Source: Tolypeutes matacus
Taxonomy: Eukaryota > Chordata > Mammalia > Cingulata > Chlamyphoridae
Direction of reading: 5' to 3'
DNA: 64,000 nt
Assembly (NCBI GenBank): GCA_026826555.1
Contig: JAKSZT010000142.1
Span: 1,421,089 to 1,485,088, forward strand
Part shown: positions 35,690 to 45,230 of the stretch, piece by piece
How positions within the stretch are numbered: position 1 is the stretch's first letter
Layout of the letters: the number at the start of each line of letters is the position of its first letter
The notes under the pieces: model-generated
The model's input: the letters and a program-made list of their open reading frames with translations, nothing else
Database searches by the model: none
Told to the model about the DNA's origin: nothing
Made by a program: the position numbers and the translations under genes

Positions 35690-36650
35690 GGACTGAGCAG
35701 GACAAGACTGTTTGTAGTTGCCCAGAGAGACTGATGAAGTTTCACACCTCTTCCCTGCCGAGACCCTCTGGAATGCCCAACAATCTAATCTGTGTGGGCC
35801 AATTATGCCTGTAGTTGCCCTGAGAGGCTCAGGAAGTACTGTCCCTTCTGCCCTTTAGGGGGTGGGAATGGAACCACTAATGCCCTACAGTTCAGTCCCT
35901 GTAGGCCAAAAGCACTCACTGTTGCCTGGAGATGCTGAGGAAACATCAGCCCCCTCCTATCCTGGGTGGAATAGGGGTAGTTCTATGGGAGCCCAACAGT
36001 TCAATCTCTTTAGGCCAAGAATATCTGCTATTGCCTGGAGGGCTGAGGAAACACCAGTCCCCATCATATCCTATTAAGGAGTGGAGTTAGACACACAGGC
36101 ACCCAACAGTTGAGTCCCTGTAGGCCGAAAGTACTTGCCCCTGTCTGGAGAGGCTTTAGAGACACCAGACCCCTCCTATCTTATTGGGGGATAAGGATGG
36201 ATCCACAAGTACCCAACAGTCCAGGCTGTGTAGGCCAAAAGCACCTGCCATTACCCAGAAAAGCTGGGCAAACACAGTCCATCTCTTGCCCTATTGGTAA
36301 TGGAGGTGGAGCCACAGGGGCCCAGTGATCAGGTTTGTGCAGGTCAAAAGCATCTGCAGTTGCCCTGAGAAGCTGAGGTAACACCAGCCCCCTCCTATCC
36401 TATGAGGGACCAGAGGTGGAGATGTACTCTAAGACACTCAACAAATCAGTTTGTGTGGACTGAAAACACCTGCTGTTGCCCAGAAAGCCGGAGGAGACCC
36501 AACCCCTCTCCTATCTTATTGGGGTGCTGAGATGTAGCCCCAGGTGTCTGACTATTCAGTTTGTGCCAGTGGAAAGCATCTACAGTTACCTGGAAAGCCA
36601 GTGCAAGTCTTGCCAGCTTCTTCCCTGCTGGAGGTGGGGCTGAAGCCTAG
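35690..36650 (-). repeat. About eight tandem 110-bp units in the L1-C 5' region
   Basis: The box 'taggcc' (or close variants) recurs at 35796, 35902, 36011, 36121, 36231, 36340, 36456 and 36565, a spacing of 106-116 bases. Each unit also carries 'gcctggagaggctgaggaaacaccag'-like and 'cccctcctatcctattgggg'-like segments. The array lies upstream of ORF1 on the minus strand, where L1 promoters lie. Confidence 0.88.
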
Positions 36651-37110
36651 GCTAGGGCTGCAGTCTGATCTTGGTGGAAAGAAGCCAGTCCCTAACTTCA
36701 CTGGCTTTTCAGTCCACCAGGCTTCCCCTCATGCCAGTGGTGGAGTCAAAATGTCAGCTACTGGATTCCTTCCAACTTGGACAGGCTCAAACTCTAGCTT
36801 TTTCTAGGATTATACTTAGCCAGCCAAGTCCACTAATCAGTAGCTGAAATCGGTGGACAATTATCTTTTTCTCCACCATTCATGGGGAATGGAGATTCTA
36901 ATTCCAGCCAAGGAATAACTCCTGAGGTGGCTTGTGCCACAGGCACTGACCTCTGCAGCGTGGAGTGCTCTACTCACGAATGCCCTCTGCAGATGGGTAG
37001 TTTCCTTCTTTTGTATTTCAAGAATGTTGCAGGATACGCTTTTTGTCTCCTGGGGCCCCCAAACAGGTGCTTTCCCCCCTTTGTCATGTTTTTTTTTTAA
37101 AAATACCATT

Positions 37111-40100
37111 AGGCAGCTCTAGTCTTGATACTACTGTAGATTTTGTGAAGTGGTTGTCATGACAGATCTCCATGACTTTTAGAGCATCATATAGTATGTT
37201 CCTAGCTAAGGCTTTGGCTGCATTTTGTTTTCATTGGCTGGATACACTTGCCAGCCTTTTGACCCCTGCCCAAGACTTAGTGAAGATTTGGAGATTGGGC
37301 CACTGGAGGCTCAGAGCATCCTAGAGGGCTAATGGGACTGCTTCCAGCTCTGCCAACTGTGCAGACCCCAAACAGCCATCTTGGGTAAACAGGATGTTTG
37401 AATCCAGGCGATAGCCAATAAAATTAGTCATTGTTATAAATCTTTCTTTCCACTATGTTACATCTTCCCCTACAGGAAAACACATTTCCATAGTCCTACT
37501 GTTTGGTCCAGTTGTGAAATCTCCAAAGTAATGCACTATGATTTTTGTGAGCAGCTCCAAACAAACTCACTCACATAATTAACCCTAATCAAGGAAATTT
37601 CTGCTATTTCCTCTGGGTCTCTTGGTCACTACAATTTGGTGATGTCAAATCCCTAATTAGCTTTTAATCATTGTGATGATTTTTCTTATATCTGTGTGCT
37701 GAGGACAGTGACACTTGAGAGTGTGAAGAGTGAAGACTGAGGACTGGAAACACATGGGTGTTCTTCCTTTGCTTCCACCCAATGGATTCTGAAGAATTTT
37801 TTTTTCCCCAGGTAGGTGCAGATATGATAAGAGCAGGGACAAGAAAGGAGCTGTTCATTTCTAGCCTCCTAATTCAGACCAGAAGGCCTATGGGCAATTA
37901 TCCTCCACCCTCATACTTAAGTTTTACAAATTCTGTGCCCATTTTGTCTATTGAACTTTTGTCCAAATACCTGACTCTAAAAAATGATTGATGGCTATAT
38001 TACTTTGCTAAAATCAGATGTTTTTACCCATTTGATTGAATATATTATTCAGTTAAATGCAGCCTGTTGTAATTATTTTTACCATTCAGTTGATTTTCTT
38101 TTTTTGGATCATTTATTCAAAAGTCAGAGAATACAGAATATTAAAATTTAGGAAAGAGAATTCTTATTCTTACCTTTTCTTTGGAAGGGAAACTGAGCAT
38201 CACAGAGAGTGTGTGATTTGTCTATAATTATAAAGTTATTTAGTGAGACATAGAAGTAGAGCTGATATTTTCTATATCTCAGTGTAATACTCTGTAATTG
38301 ATGATATCTTTGGACATCATCATTTGATTGGGACTTATAATTTAGAATTGCCCTTGTTAAATTAATGACAAGAAAATTCTAACATAAATTACTTACGAAA
38401 GACCAATTACCCTACTTTTTTCTACTTGTAAAAAAAGCATGAATTCTAGGTATGATTTCTATCTTTTAGCATCTTATTAATATTAAGATAAATTCATTAT
38501 ATGATTATTGTTCAAAATGGTTGACTCAATTATATGATTTTTATACATAACACATTCCCATGAAGCAGGGAAAAAATTGTACACACTTTAAATAGAGAGA
38601 AAAGAGAAAAAGTCTAAACATTGTTTTAATAAATGATGCAATGTTCCTGATACTTCACTGTCTTTAAAGACCCCAAATCATTTAATAATCAGTGATACTT
38701 CCTAAAAATTATTTTTACTAATTTTCTTTTCTAACCAGATTATGAACGTTTATGTGAAAACATAGTAGCTGAAGTTATTGAGGCTTCTCCCTTGAGAACA
38801 ATGTTTTAACTCCCTGATGAATTCCAATCATATTTCTGGACCTGTCAGATGAGGTTAAATTGGAAGGTAGCAGTTTCCTAGGAATAGGTAAATACTTTCT
38901 ATTTCTAAATTTTTAGCTGGATTGAAGACCAGGGATCAACTATCTTCATGTGACCCTTAGTGAAGTGTGATTGGATTTTATCTCTGAACGTTAGTTGTGA
39001 TCATTTAGTTTTTGGCTATTGTAAATAAAAGCAGTATAGCTATAGTTAGGCTAAATTCTATGTAAAATTGTGAAAAAGAGGATTTTGTTTCCAGCATTTC
39101 TTCCGTTTGATCTTTTCCCTTTCTGTCTTTCAGATTCCTGAGTGCTTCAAGTGTTCTCCAGCTCCTGGGACCTCCATTAGGATACTGCATCCAACCCTGT
39201 TTCACCTCTTTGAAGTCAGTACATCTTGGCTACAGGACACCCTGTGTCTGTTCCCTTCTTTGAAAACAATCCTCCTTATGACCCATTTCCTCAAGGCCAG
39301 ATCAGTATTTTCTTACAAGAGAGGCAAGTAACAACTAAATACTTTCTAAGATTTAGTGATTATAGACTACAGGATATATTCATACTTTCTATTTTATCTT
39401 AGGTAAGTGAAGCATTTTCTCAGTATCCTTCTGATGTCCTTGAACTGGCATTTGTCTCCACAGTCATTGTTATACTTCTGATCTGGATTTGATGAGTAGG
39501 GGATGGGGTTGTGCTAGTGTGGGAAAGCTTGTGAAAGATGCACCTTTGAACTGGTAGGGTTTGGTGAGCCCTGTAAATTATACTCATACTTACTTTGCTT
39601 CACATTCCGTTCAAAATATATATCCCAGACAAAAATATTGTGAAGATTCATTTGGAAGAATTTCAGAATGGAAGGACTTGAGGGTCAGTTAGCACCATCC
39701 TATAGGCATATATATAATTCATCCTAAAATATTATGATAAATGAGAAATTGACCTTTACTTGAACATATCTGCTATTGGGAAACTCATTCTTATATAAAT
39801 CAGAGCCACCATCCTTGAGCAGGTATAATTTTCAGAAAAGAGCTTACTTATTCTGATGTGAAATATTCATTATTAAGAATATTTACATATATGTAGTCAT
39901 CAAGATTTATTAAAAATACAATCTTTTAAAATATTTTCAGAATCTCTTTGTGGGCAATATCATTCTCAATATTTAATATTTGATGACAATGAGCTCTAAA
40001 AGCTGCATGACCTGCTCAATATCATGTAGCTGCCCAGTGACACAGCTGTGATTTTAGAATCTTGTATTCCAATAGCTTTATGTTTCTATATTAGCACAGT

Positions 40101-41635
40101 GATTTTATTGGACTTATAAAGAGTGTCTTTTTATTAAGGATGTTCATTTAGTTCATTTAGTAAGGGATGTCCTGAGAAGTGAAGGGAAATCATGGTCCAT
40201 CATATTATTTAAATGAATAAGTAATTATGAATATTAGTAAATAATCTTCACAGAGGGGGAACAGGCAAGTTATGAAGCTACCTACTGTATCATCTCTGCC
40301 TAGCACAGTGCTCTGGGAAAGGAGATATTTAAATACTTAAAGAGTGAATGAACTAAAAGAATAATGGATTTCTATTACTAAAAACTTAGATCTCCTGTTG
40401 TCCAACACTTTCATCTTGTATACTAAGAAAATGAGTTTTTGATTCCATTTGTTCAACATTTTCCTCCAGGGAAAATAGGGTACCTTCTTTTTCTTGGAGC
40501 CAAGAAATATTGGAGGAATATGATTTTGCAGAAGACTCAGAAAAGCTATTAGGAATGTAACTGAATTAACCACAGTTTCATTCTAAAGACACCATAAATT
40601 GTCCTCTGCTCACAAATGCCTCCTGTCCCCTCATTCTGCTATAGTACCCGATTTATTCTCTGTACTCAAGGCTTTGCTCTTGTGCATGTACAGATGAACA
40701 CCTTTAGTTGACTGTATTGGATACTTTGCCAATTCTTATTCTAGGGATTCACCACAGCATTTATGTCTGGGGGTCCAAGAATTAGGGTGTTTCCCAGGGA
40801 AGACGGGCCAAAGTGAGTGCCTAGAGTTCACCTGATAATAAAAGGCTCCTGAGGAATGAGGAGGAGGGGAGACAGGCACCAAAGAGAATGTGGTGGCTTC
40901 CCACAGACATATTTGCCCCATTGTGTAATTCAGTTTGAGCCTGCTTTGACTTAAAACTCTACTTAATAACCTCTTATGAATAACCTTGAGTCATAGTTTT
41001 GATATAATCTGTGATAATATGTGAATTAGTTCTTTGGTGGGCTTTTTTGGAAGATTGGAGAGTTGAAATTCAGGAGACACTCCCCAAATTTGTTTTCTTG
41101 GAGTTAGAATTATTCACTACATGACCTTTTATTACATATAAACTCTCAAGCAACAAAGAAAAGACTAGGCAATTTGCAGTTTTGATTAAAGAGGATGATA
41201 ATTTTTAAAAAATGCAAGTGGATAGAAATCATTCGTATAAAAGACACCTCCTCCCCAAGCCTGACTTAGATGTAGAGACAGAGTTTTCAAAACCAAATAA
41301 TTTGATGCTCACTTACGTTTCACTTTTTATATTCATGTTTCACCACAGAACTTTTCTAAATTCTGCACAGATTATAATAGTAAAGATAGCACGAAAAGGT
41401 GAAAGTTCTGATAAAATAGAACATAGAATAATGAGTAAAAACGAAAGGCCTTTTTTCTTATGGTTTGAATTCCTCATGCTTAATATTTCTATTCTATACA
41501 ATGTTATAATAACAAAAGCCTCACCACATAAAATAAAATAATCATAATATAATAAAATATGTATGGTTATTTATCAATTCAATGGCTGAGTGTAAAGAAG
41601 ATTTATTCCTCCAGGGGTTAATTCAAAGGAAGTAA
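37111..41635. other. Single-copy region upstream of the receptor gene
   Basis: About 4.5 kb with no recognised SINE, L1 or LTR and no convincing open frame (longest 78-109 codons, no domains). It could contain a 5' non-coding exon and promoter of the olfactory receptor, but no specific site can be supported by eye. Confidence 0.55.
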
Positions 41636-41649
41636 TGCCTTATGTTTTT

Positions 41650-41906
41650 TAAATTTTTAAAAAAGTTTTTTTTTATTGTGGGTAAAAATCAAAATTCTCA
41701 CAATACATACAAACATTTGCAAAATGATATATAAATATATATGCATATATGTGTATTTGCTTACAAAAATGTTATTTATATATATATATAAATATATTTT
41801 AAGAGGTGCTTAGATTACCCAAAATATTACACGGTACCCACTGGGATTCCCATGTTGCCCACCTCCCACACCTCCCACCACATCCCACAAAAACATCTCC
41901 CACAAG
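41650..41906 (-). mobile_element. 5'-truncated retro-insertion of the xenarthran repeat
   Basis: Near-identical to 28460-28710 (the 3' end of repeat copy 3), including the AT microsatellite. It is flanked by perfect 14-bp duplications 'tgccttatgttttt' (41636-41649 and 41907-41920) with a T-rich left end, so it was inserted by target-primed reverse transcription. Its close match to copy 3 suggests relatively recent activity. Confidence 0.93.
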
Positions 41907-42017
41907 TGCCTTATGTTTTTACAGAAAGAGCCTCGTGAAGAGCTGAGTTGCAGATGCTAGGCAGAAGATCCATGAATAGTTCCAGTAAGCTCTGGTCCTT
42001 TCAGTTTTGCTAGTTTT

Positions 42018-42295
42018 TTTTTTTTTTTTTTTGAGGTACCTGTTTTTTTTTTTTTTTTTTTTTTCGATAACGGTAATTGAACCTGGGACCTCTTATGTGG
42101 GAAGCCGGCATTGAACCACTGAACCGCATTGGCTCCCCTGAGATTTTTTTGTTTGTTTGTTTGCTTGTTGTTTGGGGTTTTTTTTTTGTTTGTTTTTTTG
42201 TTTGTTTGTTTTGTTTTTAGGCGGCACCAGGAACCAAACCCAGGATCTCTCATGTGGGAATTAGATGATCAACCGCTTGAGCTACATCTGCTCCC
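42018..42295 (-). mobile_element. DAS-type SINE dimer
   Basis: Two units: 42040-42138 (body 'ggtaattgaacctgggacct') and 42140-42295 ('ggcaccaggaaccaaaccca'), separated by a T/G-rich linker. Imperfect flanking duplications ('ttgctagtttt' near 42007 and 'ttgccagtgttt' near 42296) surround the pair. Confidence 0.87.
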
Positions 42296-42424
42296 TTGCC
42301 AGTGTTTTGTGTTTCAGTTTACATAATTTGTTAACTGGATAGAGGAGAGGATAAGATCTAATCACTTAAGACAGCTATTCTTCCTATGAGCTTTCTCACA
42401 AAAATAAAATGCTGTGTGTCTAGC

Positions 42425-42790
42425 TCATTCTGTTTTAATTTTTATAAATGTATAATGTATGTACAAAAGAGTGCACAAACCAGAAGTGCACATGTCCATA
42501 GCTTTCACAAAATGAACTCCCCCATTTGACTATTAACCATGTCCAGAAACAGAATATTACCTGTATGCCAGAAGCCCTTAACATGCCCCATTCTTTCCCC
42601 TTTCTCCCACTATCTGATAACCACTATCTGAACTTTTAACACAACAGATTAGTTTTACTTATTTTTGAACTTTATTTAGATTCAGGTAGTATTCTTTTGT
42701 GTCTTATTTTTTGCTCAGTATTAACATTATAAAATTCTATTCCTCCATAGTAACAGTTGACATATCTTTTCTCTTTTAAGATTCATATCA
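42425..42790 (-). mobile_element. Old L1 (L1M-type) 3' UTR fragment
   Basis: Text such as 'agagtgcacaaaccagaagtgcac', 'gaaacagaatattacctg', 'taaccactatctgaactttt' and 'ctttattta..cttttgtgtct' matches the widespread minus-strand L1M 3' UTR pattern by recognition. Highly diverged, so old. Confidence 0.7.
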
Positions 42791-43128
42791 TTTACTGTAG
42801 AAAAAAATGATTTGGGTTAATTTGCTGTAGATTCTTAGAATGGATTTCTGCGATTCCAAAACAATTCTTCAGATACTCAAATACATTTATAAATTAGTTG
42901 AATTCATTCCTTAAATTCATGTGATTTGATAAACCAGTTAATTGACTATTTCCCCACCAATACTCCGCTCCATCCCAGTATTCCTTTTTTAGTAGAGTTT
43001 TATGCTATCTATATAATTTTTAATGATTCATGTAAACCTGGACACATGTATGTTAGTAGGAATTAGAATCCCTAAAGACTGAGGTGGACTTGAGAAGTCA
43101 AACTCATGTCCAATCATTGACTGATATG

Positions 43129-43145
43129 TTTCTCTCCTGTTCAGG
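43129..43145 (+). other. Probable splice acceptor before the receptor CDS
   Basis: The pyrimidine tract and AG in 'tttctctcctgttcag' end at 43144, 30 bases before the ATG. Olfactory receptor genes usually have upstream non-coding exons spliced just ahead of an intronless CDS. The matching donor cannot be located from the sequence alone. Confidence 0.6.
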
Positions 43146-43174
43146 TAACTGAAGATAAGTCCCTTCCGAAGTCA

Positions 43175-44149
43175 ATGAATGAGACAAATCATTCACGAGT
43201 GACGGAATTTGTGTTGCTGGGACTTTCAAGTTCTAAGGAGCTCCAACCATTCTTGTTTGTCATATTTTCACTACTCTACCTATCTATATTGCTAGGTAAC
43301 TTTCTCATCATCCTCACTGTGACCTCAGATGCTCGCCTTCATACCCCCATGTACTTTCTGCTTGCAAACCTCTCTTTTATAGATATATGTGTTGCCTCCT
43401 TTGCTACCCCCAAAATGCTTGCTGACCTTTTGGTAGAGTGCAAGACTATCTCTTTTGAAGCCTGCTTGGCTCAGATTTTCTTTGTACATCTTTTCACTGG
43501 CAGTGAAATGGTGCTCCTTGTCTCCATGGCCTATGACCGCTATGTTGCTATTTGCAAACCGCTCCACTACATGACTATCATGAGCCGCCGCGTGTGCATT
43601 ATTCTGGTCCTCATCTCCTGGTGTGTTGGCTTCATTCATACTACTAGTCAGTTGGCATTTACTGTGAACTTGCCTTTTTGTGGACCTAATCAGGTTGATA
43701 GCTTTTTCTGTGACCTCCCATTAGTGACCAAGCTGGCCTGCATAGACACTTATGTTGTCAGCCTACTAATAGTTGCAGACAGTGGCTTTCTTTCTTTGAG
43801 TTCCTTCCTCCTCCTGGTCATCTCCTACACTGTGATACTTACCTCAGTTAGGAAACGCTCCTCTGCCAGCATGGCAAAGGCCCGTTCCACATTGACTGCC
43901 CACATCACTGTGGTCACTTTATTCTTTGGTCCATGTATCTTCATCTATGTGTGGCCCTTTAGCAGTTATTCAATTGACAAGGTCCTTGCTGTGTTCTATA
44001 CCATCTTTACTCCCATTTTAAACCCGGTTATCTACACTCTAAGGAACAAAGAGGTGAAGGCAGCTATGTCAAAATTAAAGAGCAGATATTTTAAGCCTGG
44101 TCCGATTTCTACAGTTTTAAGAAATGTTCTTTTTCTGGACACAAAGTAA
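43175..44149 (+). CDS. OR4K15: Olfactory receptor, family 4 subfamily K, OR4K15-like
   Basis: An intact single-exon frame of 324 residues encodes a class II odorant receptor: a seven-helix G-protein-coupled receptor of the plasma membrane of olfactory neurons that signals through Golf and cAMP. Visible family marks are N-glycosylation sites at N2 and N5, GN at 41-42 in helix 1, LHTPMY at 55-60, the cysteine pair C97 and C179, MAYDRYVAIC at 118-127 at the end of helix 3, SY at 217-218 in helix 5, KARSTLTAH at 235-243 before helix 6, and PILNPVIYTLRN at 280-291 in helix 7. Length and text agree with OR4K15 as I remember it; the close paralogues OR4K1, OR4K2 and OR4K5 fit less well. The ATG context is weak (T at -3). 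No frameshift or stop, so it is probably functional. The ligand is not predictable. Confidence 0.95.
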   Translation: MNETNHSRVTEFVLLGLSSSKELQPFLFVIFSLLYLSILLGNFLIILTVTSDARLHTPMYFLLANLSFIDICVASFATPKMLADLLVECKTISFEACLAQIFFVHLFTGSEMVLLVSMAYDRYVAICKPLHYMTIMSRRVCIILVLISWCVGFIHTTSQLAFTVNLPFCGPNQVDSFFCDLPLVTKLACIDTYVVSLLIVADSGFLSLSSFLLLVISYTVILTSVRKRSSASMAKARSTLTAHITVVTLFFGPCIFIYVWPFSSYSIDKVLAVFYTIFTPILNPVIYTLRNKEVKAAMSKLKSRYFKPGPISTVLRNVLFLDTK

Positions 44150-44265
44150 ACTTTCAAAACTAATATTTTAGTTTTGTCTCTAGACTCTTGCAAGTGGAAT
44201 CACTGTGATGATAAATCAAATCATATGAATCAGTGGTAAGAGTTAAATTAAATGATAATGGTGAT

Positions 44266-44367
44266 AATAAAAAGCACAAAAATATTTGCAATTTTAGCCA
44301 TCTCTTCTTTCTGTTATATTTTCTTTCTTTCCTTTTTGCTCCCTTTCTTGTTTTAAGAAAAAATAAA
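44266..44367 (+). promoter_or_regulatory. Candidate polyadenylation signals after the receptor
   Basis: AATAAA occurs at 44266-44271 and 44362-44367, 117 and 213 bases after the stop codon. Either could end the receptor transcript. The region is AT-rich, so chance occurrence is possible. Confidence 0.4.
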
Positions 44368-44734
44368 TAGTTTTAAGATTAAGAGTTATTGGCTTTGAAG
44401 TAAATGGCCAAATTGCATTTAAGTATAAAGTTTAAGCACATCGGACCCTTATGGGGGAAAACATATTGTTCAGACCTCAACTAATAGAATGATTTTTTCT
44501 AAACCAATGTAAATTAGGAAATACTTTTTTAAAAAGGAATTTGTTTCAATGGGAAAAACATTATTTGCATGTGCTGTTTTGCCCCATCCTATGTTAACTC
44601 TTCTGTCGTATAATAGAGCACTCTGTGCATACTGCTTTGACTCAGTTATTGGGTGGCTCACAGCATTGTCAATTTTCAAAGTGTCTTTGTACCAAGTCCA
44701 GTCTCCAGTGAAAGCTGCACTTCCACTTACACTA

Positions 44735-45230
44735 TATGAATGAGGACATGTGAAGTGGGACACTTCATCCAGAGAGAAACTCAGCACCCAGACAATGTGT
44801 TTAGGAGAGGAACCTTTATTTCCGGCCGGCCGGGGTCTCCTCCAGCAGTATGGAGAGAAGCGACCCCCGGCTTCCCGCGGTGGGTTTTTATAGGGAATTT
44901 TAGCAGGGTCAGCATGATAAAGCAACTTTTCTTTGTGTTCAGATATCAGATTAGGTGATTAAAACAAAGCATTACTTTTCTTGCGCCAGAAAGGGTGAGG
45001 GGCAGCTTCAATTGTCCACATCCAGCAGAGCAAGCAAGCAACATTACAGAAGCTAATTTTTGCAATTAGCATCGGTGTCAAGGGGGTCTGGGTTAATCTT
45101 TACTAGAGGTGGGTTTTGCCATCTCCATGGTGGTGTGATGGGCCAGGCATGGATACATATCCGGGGTATTGTTTTAAGCAGGTTTTGTGGGCCTTAGGAA
45201 CTTCCATCAGTGTTACTATGTTTAAAAATC
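44735..45230 (-). mobile_element. GC-rich solo LTR, minus strand
   Basis: On the minus strand it has a TATA box (complement of 'tttata' at 44887-44892) and an AATAAA (complement of 'tttatt' at 44815-44820) about 70 bases apart, with a GC-rich segment containing ggccggccgg between them: the U3-R layout of a retroviral LTR. No internal retroviral genes are adjacent, so it is solo. Its ends are approximate because no convincing target duplication was found. The 151-codon minus frame is a shadow. Confidence 0.7.

Larger units (their letters stand above)
30003..37110 (-). mobile_element. Nearly full-length minus-strand L1 (L1-C)
   Basis: From the right: 5' region with tandem units (about 35460-37110), ORF1 (about 34640-35450), ORF2 (about 30690-34520) and 3' UTR (30003-30690) ending in a T-rich stretch that is the A-tail. 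It holds the longest uninterrupted L1 frames here (215 and 178 codons), which suggests it is younger than L1-A or L1-1. Stops and frameshifts still inactivate it. The right border is approximate. Confidence 0.88.

Noticed and set aside
35690..36650. Regular repeats considered as a CRISPR array
   Set aside because: Units are contiguous and diverged with no unique spacers; the genome is mammalian.
35626..36807. Series of 60-87 codon plus-strand frames as a small-gene cluster or satellite DNA
   Set aside because: They fall in the 110-bp tandem units of the L1-C 5' region; the array is bounded by L1 sequence, so it is not a free satellite.
43325..43639. 104-codon minus-strand frame opposite the receptor
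   Set aside because: Shadow of the conserved olfactory receptor reading frame.
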